From Branchiostoma belcheri (taxonomy: Eukaryota; Chordata; Leptocardii; Amphioxiformes; Branchiostomatidae), in the NCBI RefSeq assembly GCF_001625305.1, contig NW_017803157.1:2301678-2365677 (forward strand): DNA of 64,000 bases. Direction: 5' to 3'. The notes beneath the pieces are model-generated. The model was not told the origin of the DNA and searched no databases. It saw nothing but the letters and a program-made list of their open reading frames with translations. The position numbers were made by a program, and so were the translations under genes. Below, piece by piece: positions 39,901 to 48,010 of this stretch (within the stretch, counting starts at the first letter, position 1; each line of letters starts with the position of its first letter).

Positions 39901-40300
39901 AGACATTGCAAACATTCTCTAAGCAACAAGTCTTAAATGATTTCTGTATCTGTATAGCCGGTATAACCGCCTTTCGGCGTAACACACCGGCTTCTGTATC
40001 TGTATAGCCAACATAACCGCCCTTCGGCCTAACAGTAACACACCAGCTTCCGTTTCTGTATAGTCTTCTTTTACACCTTTGTGATTTCAATCATCATGTT
40101 ATTCTATTAAATCAAATTTCCATACATGATTGTATGATTTCAGACAGAGGACAGTGACGAGAGGAGTCCACAAAGGTGTGAAAGAAGACTTCCGATTGGC
40201 CATGGAGCGCCAGGTCGCGCGCTGTTCTGAACATGTGGACACTCTTATCAAGAAGTTCCTGACAGAAGAGAGAGATATCATCCTACAGAACCTGTTGTAG
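25949..40300 (+). CDS. INTS10: Integrator complex subunit 10 (INTS10), complete, 19 exons
   Basis: Exons: 25949-26092, 26662-26729, 27133-27236, 27450-27506, 27702-27784, 28046-28127, 28511-28639, 29283-29493, 30049-30212, 30703-30827, 31404-31554, 32139-32221, 36615-36695, 36890-36949, 37348-37447, 37743-37822, 38276-38438, 38826-38922, 40144-40300. All have GT-AG borders, phases match throughout, and they sum to 2139 nt (712 aa plus stop); human INTS10 is about 710 aa. Diagnostic matches are [56 protein letters not shown] plus [11 protein letters not shown], and [21 protein letters not shown]10 belongs to the INTS10-INTS13-INTS14 arm of the nuclear Integrator complex, which cleaves snRNA 3' ends and attenuates Pol II transcripts. 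Intron 12 (4.4 kb) carries LINE and inverted-repeat insertions. No damage to the coding frame is visible. Confidence 0.96.
26177..26283. mobile_element. Foldback MITE
   Basis: Near-perfect inverted arms start GTAGCCTGGGTGCCGGACCC and end in the complementary GGGTCTGGCACCCAGGCTAC, with an AATATTAC core. It lies in INTS10 intron 1. A shorter relative lies near 14601-14645. Confidence 0.88.
28705..28862. mobile_element. MITE, CTCCAAGCAGATC family (foldback copy)
   Basis: The start is TAATCTCCAAGCAGATCCTA and the end is TAGGATCTGCTTGAAGA. The inner arms AAAGACAGTA...AAATTGGACAGG and GGCCAATTTGATACTGTCTT are also inverted. It lies in INTS10 intron 7. Confidence 0.85.
29052..29162. repeat. Dispersed repeat copy (CTTGCTACATAATGTAA...GTTACCATGGTGATAG)
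   Basis: It is a fused form of the two parts seen separately around 23628-23755: the CTTGCTACATAATGTAA word followed by the GTTACCATGG...GAGAAGAAGAAAC segment. This suggests the 23.6-kb copy amplified its end. It lies in INTS10 intron 7. Confidence 0.65.
29755..29895 (+). mobile_element. 3' tail of a non-LTR retrotransposon (same family as at 45200)
   Basis: TAGATGTGCAAAGGTTGGGT, ATATAGCCAGCTGCCGC, GTGTGTTACGCC and CATACCGGCTATATAGATAC match the tail at 45290-45432. It lies in INTS10 intron 8. Confidence 0.75.
30855..30874. other. Assembly gap (20 N)
   Basis: Twenty unresolved bases lie in INTS10 intron 10 beside simple repeats. The real size is unknown and no exon is affected. Confidence 0.99.
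30875..30970. repeat. Simple repeats (ACGTT)n and (CT)n
   Basis: About five ACGTT units (30875-30898) are followed by a 65-base CT dinucleotide run. These probably caused the adjacent assembly gap. Confidence 0.95.
32255..32460 (+). mobile_element. 3' end of a non-LTR retrotransposon
   Basis: It ends a reading frame with [19 protein letters not shown] and a stop, a typical LINE ORF2 terminus. A GC-rich hairpin follows (GCCGGGGCTC...GAGCCCCGGC, about 32398-32430), then a (GATGAA)n tail. It lies just 3' of INTS10 exon 12. Confidence 0.75.
33361..34880. mobile_element. Candidate 1.5-kb element bounded by inverted CGGGAT-rich arms, in INTS10 intron 12
   Basis: The arm at 33382-33405 (ACGGGATAAGCATC...) is the near-complement of 34856-34878 (...GATGCATATCCCGT). 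Both arms continue into further CGGGAT/ATCCCG motifs. The interior is CpG-rich in places (33890-34080, 34610-34800), with a CCAAT-type site and TGACGTCA at 34658-34665. No transposase frame is visible. It could be a non-autonomous transposon, or an internal promoter-like segment flanked by palindromes. Confidence 0.45.
35259..35447 (+). other. Cryptic or alternative exon candidate in INTS10 intron 12
   Basis: After an acceptor (CTCTACTAG) a phase-0 frame opens with [20 protein letters not shown] and ends at a TAG at 35445-35447. Exon 12 also ends in phase 0, so it could serve as an alternative terminal exon. AATAAA-type signals occur near 35760. The product is not recognised, and the frame could equally be a fragment of an inserted gene. 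Confidence 0.3.
37640..37735 (+). mobile_element. LINE 3' tail, (ATTC)n-ended
   Basis: TTAACCCAGTGGGTATGTATGTACAGTAAAG followed by (ATTC)n is the same tail as the LINE at 42046-43276. The tail directly abuts the polypyrimidine tract and AG of INTS10 exon 16. Confidence 0.8.
38076..38217. mobile_element. Foldback MITE
   Basis: AGGGTTGGTGGAAAAAGGAG with GTCCAGTCC is inverted at the other end as GGACTGGAC and CTCCTTTTTCCACCAACCCT. Inside there are direct echoes of AGTCCAGTC. It lies in INTS10 intron 16. Confidence 0.88.
38556..38775. mobile_element. Foldback element related to the one at 20637
   Basis: It has TTTTACACAACCAAG and GACGTTTCGATGACCG near the left end, and inverted inner arms containing GAATTGCC/GGCAATTC, TGGTTCACATTGCAC and its complement. 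A partial copy lies at about 39500-39620. It lies in INTS10 intron 17. Confidence 0.8.
39312..39434. repeat. Tandem repeat, about 57-66 bp, roughly 2.5 copies
   Basis: CTGTTGYCTAACTGATAGTT...CTGCTAACAT...TTCTTATTCTATC recurs three times in INTS10 intron 18. Confidence 0.85.
39945..40070 (-). mobile_element. LINE tail (family of 45200), inverted, with tandem end
   Basis: On the minus strand it reads AAGCCGGTGTGTTACGCC... CCGGCTATACAGATACAG twice in tandem. It lies in INTS10 intron 18. Confidence 0.7.
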
Positions 40301-41737
40301 ATGCTATTGTCTAGCACTTTTTTCAATATTGACATGCCTATAACCAGGATTTTGAATGTGTTCTTTCCATTGTCTGAGGGACCAGTGAGTGCTAAAGGTG
40401 CAAGGCTTCTACTGGCATGCTCCCCCAGATAATTTTGAAAATTGAACCTTCTGAAATGGCATTTCTTTCATTTTTGAGGGGATTTCAAAGGAAAAATGAG
40501 ACGTAACTTTTTATTCAATGACAAAGTGAGCAGTTTTTCCAGTATTCCAGCCACACTGGTGATACAATCAGTCTATCTTTTAAAGAAAAATATAGGACCT
40601 TTAGAACCCCCCTGGCTACAGGCATAATTGATTATGATGATGATGAACATCACATCTACATGCTGAATTCCTTTTTTCTTCAGCACTACGTACATGTACA
40701 TTTTAGGAGTATCACAAAAATTAAAAAGGAAATAGACACCATAGGAAAGTTGACATCTTGTAAATATACATTCGTGTAGTATGAACTATGTGTCATGTCT
40801 TTCATTTCTTAAATCATAATTTTGTTATGGTTGTTGGTCCATCGAATGCATATATTCGAAATACTATCAATGGACAACCACCTCTTGACTACAGATTGAT
40901 GCATAACCTCTAACCTTCTACCCTCCTTGGGCATATTAGGCTGTGTTAGGAAGAACTTTATTGACACAACAAAAGTACAGTGACTTTCGTAAGGTCTTAA
41001 ACTACATGTAGACATGCAGACAGATACGTGGGTACAACAAAATTGACCTACGTACAAGACAATAGATGAATCAACTTGTACTACTTGTTCTAAGGTCTAA
41101 ACATTCTTTGATATATTTACCTACTTCTACACGGTAACTAGTACCTTCTAGAATGAAATTAGGTTAAGTATCGCTCACGTGGGCTGCTAATGGTTAAAAA
41201 ATGTTGCTGTTGTCCCGTTATCACATCGTACCAACGGCCAGTTAGACTGTGTCTTGGCTCCCAACAATTTGAAGGGGCCAAAGCACACAGGTCTGTTTAC
41301 CTGTATGGGCGGTCCTTGCTGAACGTAGCTGATGATGACCCGGCAAAATAAATTTATGTCCGGAGTAGCTCTGTTTGCTCACTCTTTGTTAGTTCTGTTG
41401 TCGGTTGGGAAATTATTTACAAAGCTTCCTAAATCCCCAAGCTTGAAGCCCGCCATTTTCTTCTTTTTGGATCTGTTCTATCCGAAAAGCTTGCGTGCGT
41501 GTATTCCCTCCACACGTATATTTTTGACGGGGAAGGTGTTTAAATCGTTGGTCGGTACAGGAAATATACATCTGTGTTGTGTGTCAGAGGTGACGACAGG
41601 AGCACGAGGTGCCGTAACCTTTGTGTGGAACGCAAACACACCTTTGGCACCTGTTCCCTGGACGCGGTAAGACTTGCCGGACATTTCTCAAGACTTACTC
41701 TTAAAACCAAGACGTCGTTTTTGCCTTCTCCACAGCA
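40301..41737. other. INTS10 3' flank and XKR upstream region
   Basis: Probable INTS10 3' UTR, with only a weak ATTAAA near 40720. A short minus-strand LINE-tail-like segment lies near 40945-41035, then the 5' flank of the XK-related gene. Open frames at 41332-41684 lack coding character and are not called. Confidence 0.45.
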
Positions 41738-44700
41738 ATGGATACTGGGGGAAGGTGGAAGGTAAGTGTTTCTTATATCACACCTCAGTGTACAATATTC
41801 TTAAAGTCTGATGTCTTAGCCTCTAGATACGGGCCCTTTCACGCATCTGCAAACAGTAGTTGCGTATGACTCTACCTAATGGTTGGACAACAAGGGAATA
41901 ACAGTTATATATAAGCTTAAGGTCACTTCGTATTTGTAAGCGTTCCTATTCCTCCTGAACATGTAGCCTTCTTATATACTGGTGTGTACATGTACTGGAG
42001 TTATAAGATTAACTCTTTCATTGCAAGTTCATGCCCGAGGGATAATTGCAAACTGGCAAGCTAAGGACGATGAGTACAGAATTTGAGATAGTAACTTCAT
42101 ATTGTTATTTAGGAATGGTCGTTAACGCTGCTGGTACTTTCAAGGCGAACAACAAGCACTTGTACAGTAGAGGTCTTAAAGCTTTATTCGGTATTAATCA
42201 ATCATTAGACAAAGCTGATGCTCCTTTATCCGTCAGAAACAAACTTTTCGACACCTGCGTCAAACCTTCAATTCTTTATGGATCGGAAATCTGGGGATCA
42301 GTCAAAAGCTCCAAACTCTGCCCCATCGAATCCATCCACCTGAAATTCTGTAAACAAACCCTTCGCGTCCCGAGATCAGCTTGTGGCCTCGCTGTAAGAG
42401 CGGAATTAGGGAGGTTTCCCATTCAAGTGGAAGCCACCCTAAACGCTATCAAGCACTTGCTTAGACTACGCCAGAAAGTACCAGCCGATAGTTTTCAAGC
42501 TGACGCTCTATCTTGTCAGCTAGAGTTAGACAAAGCTGGAGCCAAATGTTGGGCATCAGGAGTGCGAAAGTCCCTGGAAGAGTGTGGTTATGGTTACATT
42601 TGGCACTGTCCCCTCTCATACAACACAAATGCGTCTCAAATTATTAACTCCATCCATCAGCGACTAAAAGACATTTACATCCAAACCTTCTTTAAAGAAA
42701 TACACAATGACACCAGAGGTGGTCCTGCTAAAAACAAACTTAGGACCTATAGACTGTTCAAATTGGCCTACAATGAAGAACAGTACCTAAATATCGACAA
42801 CACACGGCACAAAAACGCCGTCACAAAACTACGGATCAGCTGCCATAAACTGCACATTGAGACCGGTCGACATAACCGCACTCCCCTGGAACAACGTATT
42901 TGTCGATACTGTAATCTAGATAGAATAGAAGATGAACATCATTTTGTAGTAGAATGTAGTTTGTATAACAGTGCGAGAATTGAACTTTATAGACGAATAA
43001 CATCGATGTTTCCCCACTTTACACACCTAAGTAATACAGACAAATTCACATTTTTAATGAACTTAGACAAACCCTCGATCCTTAAACTTGTATGTTCTTA
43101 TCTTTTCAACATCACAGAGAAGCGAAGAGAAGTCGAAATTATGTAACAGACTGTAGTGCTAGTACTAGATTGATCTTGTTGTGTACATGTATATATTTGT
43201 GTATTCAAGTTAACCTTTGTACCTAACCCAGTGGGTATGTTTGTACAATAAAGGTCTTCATTCATTCATTCATTGAAGAATGGTATAAAACTGTCGGCTA
43301 ACATAAAATACACAGGGAAGACAAACATGCTGGCGACTAACATTTCTCTTTTTTTATCAGGCAAAACGAAGAAGATATGAGAAAAAAACAACAACAGTTA
43401 AGATCGAGGACGGTAAGGGTTGCTGTGCAGGATGCCGGGACAAACTGTCGTCACTGCTGAAGAACTTCTACGTCCAAGTCCTGATCATCGTGGTCTTCCC
43501 GCTCGGCTTGTACCTAGTGGATCTCCTGACTGATATCCTCCTAGCGGTTTCATACTACAACAGCAGGGACTACACCTGGTTCGGACTGACTCTAGCCTTC
43601 ATCCTGCTACCGTCCATCGTCATGCAGGTGTGGACGTGGGTTTGTTTAGGAAATGAAAACCAGGAGATGGACAGGGTTATCACCCGGGGGTGGTGGGTGC
43701 TGGTCCTGTGCGTGCTACAGTTGGGCGTGTTCGTGGACTACTGGGTCCTGTACCAGCGGTTTAAGAGAGGGTCTGACATCGGGGACAGTAAGTACGCTTT
43801 CCTGCCGCAGATTCACCTAGTGGAGACGATGCTGGAAGCAGTGCCGCAGCTGTGTCTACAGCTCTACATCACCATCGTGCAGCACTACAGGAGCAAAGGA
43901 GAGGAGCCCGGCATCGTCAACATCTCTTTCATCCACGACAACACCGGGACGGCCACTAGTAGTGCCCAGACGGGCGGTTCTCCAACTCCGCCCGTGAACC
44001 TTCAGATGATCTTCTCGGTTACGACCTCCCTGCTTGCCGCCGTGAAGGCCCTGATGGTGTACGAGTACTACTACTGGAAGCGCGGCAAGAAGGGGACTCA
44101 GGTCGTCAGTAACGTGCTGTTCGCAGCGTGGAAGATTGTGGAGGTGTGCTGCAGGGTGGCCACCATCGCGCTATTCAGCTCGCTCCTGATGCCGTACATC
44201 GCCCTGCCTATTGCCCTGCACTGGGTCGTCATGGCGGTAGTGGAAACCAAGGTACTTGTATTCTGTGGCTTTGTACGGCCTTTGGTAGAGTACGCCTGTC
44301 CAGTGTGGCACCCAGGTCTGACTAGTTCACAGTCTAAGTACATAGAAGTAGTACAGAAGAGGGCGTGCAGGATAATCCTAGGCAGAAACTATGTTAGCTA
44401 TGACAGAGCAATAGAACAACTATCACTCACACCTTTGTATTTGAGACGCCGTAACCTATGTGTAAACTTTGCAATGTCGACAGCTAAATCTCCCAACTTC
44501 TCTGGTTGGCTACCTCCTAAACGTGGACGCCTGCATGGCAGAGAACTGAGATCAAAGGACAACTTCACGCAGTTTAGCTGCAGGACGTCTAGGTTTAAGA
44601 ATAGTGTTTTATCTTTTATTGTTGAGCTGCTGAACCATTATTGATAAACTTTAATGTGTATCATGCCCCAATTCAGCCATGTAAGGCTACAATGGTATGT

Positions 44701-45199
44701 GTGTTGTATATGATAAATAAACCAGTTCATTCATTCATTCAAGGTGGGGAAGACGCAAGCCGCGGTACAGGGGGAGGAACAGCAGCTGAAGCTCCAGCCC
44801 GTTTGGGTCAGCATTCTGGCCGTGGCGCCGATCGACGTGGTGAGTTGGGTGACGTTCACCCGGCAGCACACCGTGGTACCTCTGGTGACCAACACCATCC
44901 TGGTCACGGTGGAGAACTACACCATGGTCACGCTGTGGTACGTGTTCAGCCCGTACCGCTGGTACGGTACCACGGCGCTGGCGGTACTGGCGACGGGGTA
45001 CGCGGTGTCCGTGGTACTGAACGTGGTGTACCACGTCTACACGCTGCGGAAGCGGGCTGGGTCCTTACGCCGGGACAGGATGACGCACTACATCAAGACT
45101 CGCACCTCCAACTCTGGTGGTTACACCAAGACCACCACTATAGAGTGGTCCAAGACGACGTACACCAAGATGTTGGACATGGTTATACAGCACTGGTAA
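41738..45199 (+). CDS. XK-related (XKR) membrane protein
   Basis: Exons: 41738-41761 (MDTGGRWK), 43361-44251 and 44744-45199. Both joins are phase 0 and give 456 aa. The XK family signature is clear: LYLVDLLTDILLAVSYY, then WFGLTLAFILLPSIVMQVW, then VETMLEAVPQLCLQLYI, followed by several more hydrophobic segments and FSPYRWYGTTALAV. XK-family proteins are multipass plasma-membrane proteins, and several vertebrate members are caspase-activated phospholipid scramblases. I see no obvious caspase site in the short basic tail. Intron 1 carries a LINE; intron 2 is entirely LINE-derived. Unspliced, exon 2 reads in frame into the LINE (frame open to 44644), giving a misleading 384-aa frame. A LINE tail begins directly after the stop. 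Subfamily not assigned. Confidence 0.85.
42046..43276 (+). mobile_element. Non-LTR retrotransposon, C-terminal part of the pol ORF plus 3' tail
   Basis: A 366-codon frame (no proper ATG at its start; the element is 5'-truncated) encodes a reverse-transcriptase-distal region with YLGMVVNAAGTF, VKPSILYGSEIWG and a C-terminal Cys/His motif, CRYCNLDRIEDEHHFVVEC. The 3' end is ACCCAGTGGGTATGTTTGTACAATAAAGG followed by (ATTC)n. It is inserted in sense orientation in XKR intron 1. The frame is intact, so the insertion is probably fairly young. Confidence 0.88.
44252..44740 (+). mobile_element. 5'-truncated LINE forming the whole of XKR intron 2
   Basis: From the first base of the intron it encodes a LINE reverse-transcriptase C-terminus (VFCGFVRPLVEYACPVWHPG ... 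VVQKRACRIILG ... LTPLYLRRRNL) to a stop at 44644. An A/T-rich tail with AATAAA and (ATTC)n then ends three bases before the splice acceptor. CAAGGT occurs at both borders and may be a target-site duplication. Confidence 0.82.
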
Positions 45200-45432
45200 C
45201 GCACTTGGGCACACATATAACTATCGCAGAGTGGAACTCACTGTCACCAAGTACAGTAGAGGCATTGTCATTAGATAGCTTTAAACAATGTCTAGAGTTA
45301 GAAGTTCAAGGGTTAGGTGTAACAAGTCGATCGGTGTAATATAGCCAGCTGCCGCCGCGCCGCGTGCCTGCGAAGCTGGTGTGTTACGCCGAAAGGCAGT
45401 TATACCGGCTATACATATACAGATACAGATAC
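45200..45432 (+). mobile_element. LINE 3' end directly after the XKR stop codon
   Basis: It encodes the typical ORF2 end AEWNSLSPSTVEALSLDSF, then KQCLELEVQGLGV and a stop. The 3' tail GCCTGCGAAGCTGGTGTGTTACGCCG ... ATACCGGCTATACATATACAGATACAG follows. The same tail occurs at 2994, 29755 and 39945 (inverted). Confidence 0.8.
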
Positions 45433-46927
45433 CCGTGTAGCCCAGATACAATAGTCAACGTATGGGAAAACCAATGGTGCCACATAGATGTACGGACGAA
45501 TCGAAAAATTTAGCAAGAAAACAGTTATAGAATCTAGATCTGCAACTATATTGTAACTCGTATATTGTTATCGATAATATTTTGTAGTTTTAGTTGTAGG
45601 ATAGTTTAATTAAGTTAAATTAAGTTTTACTTCCATTGTAATACATTGCACCATACACGATTGTCGAGCAATAAAGTTCATTATTTTCTGTATATTTGTA
45701 AAGAGATAGGAACCCGTAGTACCTGTACCTCTGTGACATACATAGTGAGGTTCTCAGAGTAAACGTGGCAATGACAGAAGAAATAAGCAGTAGAACTCAG
45801 TATTATAGGGGTGTTTTTAAAAGAATATTAATCACTCTGATGAAGGCCAAACGTTGCTAATAAAATACTTGTGTTCTTAGCTGTCATAGTAATAAGAATG
45901 ATGCTCATTCAGAATGCCAGTGTATAGCTATATAGCCATTCCATAGCTACCATTGCATTCAATTAGGAAAGTCTTTTTTTTTAGATGTACCATAAGTATC
46001 GGCGAGAATTAATGATAAATTATGGATATCTTTCATGTATCACCATTACCAGCAGGTATCCCTCTAAAAAGATGGTAATTCTCTGGTGTAATGGCCGTGG
46101 GTAGCGTTTTGTGTGGATACACAATATCGATGGTGTTAGAGATTTGTTTGTTTGTTTGTTTGAATCATTCTTTATTCATGAGAAGCTCAAATATCGACCT
46201 ACAGGCCGCTTTTAATTGAGGTAAGAGGTAAGGTAGGTTCAGACAACATTTTATAACAAATATACCGTTTATATCATCACATACATGGTACAAAATACGC
46301 ACATAGGAGTGAGATCTGGTACATGGTTCGTGCGTTATCTTTCTTGTTATGCTACATTTTGGATGAGTAAAGCAAATGAGTTTAAGTATGTTGTTGGAAA
46401 TGGACTCGCCTCTTCATCTTATTCTTTCTGGTCAGCCAGGATTCACTCAAGACCTTTCAAGTCCTTTATTTACCTTTAGGCCGCGCACTAGCCCTGGCCT
46501 CGTCCGTGAAGTGTGAACCCTCAGAGGGCTAGGGGTTGGTGTTGGAAAAAAGCGAAGGACAAGTGGCTTTTTTTCGTACTTTTCTTTAATGTTTTAAATG
46601 ATGTTTTAACGGCAAAGAGCCTTCCTTTCTTCATGTCAAGTCTAGAAAGTCAGTTTAAGTTTAATCAGCACGACCTGAATAATTGGACAGTGTTGTAATG
46701 TTGAAATTGATGTTTTAACTGCAAAGAGCCCTCCTTTCTATGCCCATATCTAGAAAGTCAGCTAAAGTTTCATTAGCATGGCGTAAGTGATAGAGCTGTC
46801 ATAACACAGTACATAACCGAGTGGCGTAACAAATTGCCCGGGGGCCTCTCTGTAAACACACGGCATGGAGGGTGAACAGCGTACCGGTACACCGACTGTT
46901 GGAGGACGCACACGTTCCAAACTGCAC
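45433..46927. other. Gene-free interval downstream of XKR
   Basis: It contains an AATAAA at 45670-45675 (a possible XKR polyadenylation signal), a (TTTG)n stretch with a minus-strand LINE-tail-like end at about 46145-46200, and a diverged tandem duplication. No gene was found. Confidence 0.45.
46598..46785. repeat. Diverged tandem duplication, unit about 108 bp
   Basis: GATGTTTTAACGGCAAAGAG ... TCTAGAAAGTCAG ... ATCAGCACG recurs about 108 bases later as GATGTTTTAACTGCAAAGAG ... TCTAGAAAGTCAG ... ATTAGCATG. Confidence 0.8.
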
Positions 46928-47140
46928 GTAGGCCAATTTCTAGCCTCTACGAGGCTTCGGAAAGCGACTGGAAAGAGAAGCAATTTGACAACTAGACAGA
47001 TAATATATGCCAGTGGAGTTGGTCCTGGGAGTGGCAAACTGTTCTTTTAGCGCGGACCAACTCCACTGGTACATCATCTGTCTATTTGACCAATTTCTAC
47101 TCTTACCAGCCGCTTCCCGAAGACTGGTAGAGGCTGGCCT
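46928..47140. mobile_element. Foldback element, arms about 95 bp
   Basis: Left arm words AGGCCAATTTCTAGCCTCTACGAG ... GCCAGTGGAGTTGGTCC return inverted as GGACCAACTCCACTGG ... AGAGGCTGGCC. A half copy lies near 50955-51020. Confidence 0.82.
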
Positions 47141-47559
47141 ATTTCCTCAAAAGGGACATCTCTTTGCTGCCCAAAACTGCTCAGAACAAATATTAAATAT
47201 TAGTTTTTGATATCAAAAGAAAGAGGCAAAGATACATCTTCGTTGAAGCATACGTCTTTTGATCTACGGTAATATCCAATATTTTATAATATGTACTTTT
47301 ATTCGTCCGTTTACTTTGAACTTTATTTTTCTCATCCTTGACATTGCTTGACCACTTGACAAAGAAATAACAAAGGTTCCAGTTTCAGTCTTGCATCACA
47401 AGTTAAGTGTATAGGTGTATATAAAGGAACGTGTCCTTAGCAAGACCACATCAGTTTGTCGGGAACGGTCTGAAGAGAAGGTATGTTGTGTTATATTGTG
47501 TTGTGTTCTTGCATGATGGGCATGGGGAAACTTGTACCAAAGTAGTTTTAAACCTACTT

Positions 47560-48010
47560 CGACCAGTTCAATACATATTATACAGATTAGTGTTTATTAT
47601 ATTTTGTCAATTGTAAGAGTATAAACACAATTACAAGTGACGTGAAATTGTTTTTAATAAAAGCATTCCGTACAAATAGGCAAAATGGGTCTTAGTAATG
47701 ATGACGAGACTTTTTTGACCATCTCAATACATTTTTTTCAAGATTTATGTTTTTAATATATTTTGGTCAATTGTAAAAGTGCATAACACAAGTAACGTTC
47801 TTTGAAATCTTTCCATAAAGAACCACTTTCCATACAAGAAGGTGCAAGAGTCCGGACTTTTTCGACCATCTCAATACATTTTTTTCAAGATTGATGTTTT
47901 TAATATATTTTTGGTCAATTGTAAAAGTACATAACACAAGTAACGTTCTTTAAAATCTTTCCATATTAAAAAAAAGAACCACTTTCCGTACAAAAAGTCA
48001 GAATGAGTCT
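47560..48010. repeat. Threefold tandem repeat in the globin 5' flank
   Basis: Three units of about 160 bp share CATCTCAATACATTTTTTTC, TTTTTAATATATTTT, GGTCAATTGTAAAAGT, AACACAAGTAACGTTC and TTTCCRTACAA. The third runs into the real globin start. The first carries a start-codon-like remnant (AAAATGGGTCTTAGTAATGA, about 47683) aligned with the true start, so the duplicated unit once included the beginning of exon 1. Confidence 0.8.

Noticed and set aside
41332..41684. Two overlapping open frames of 112 and 68 aa on opposite strands
   Set aside because: No splice or family support; they lie in the 5' flank of XKR and mirror each other as chance open frames in GC-richer DNA.
42046..43146. A host gene inside XKR intron 1
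   Set aside because: The 366-codon frame is a LINE pol C-terminal region with the family's 3' tail and no ATG at its start.
44641..45339. A 232-aa plus-strand frame over XKR exon 3
   Set aside because: It is an out-of-frame shadow of XKR exon 3 (Gly/His-rich translation) that runs on into a LINE tail; only its last 40 residues are real LINE sequence.
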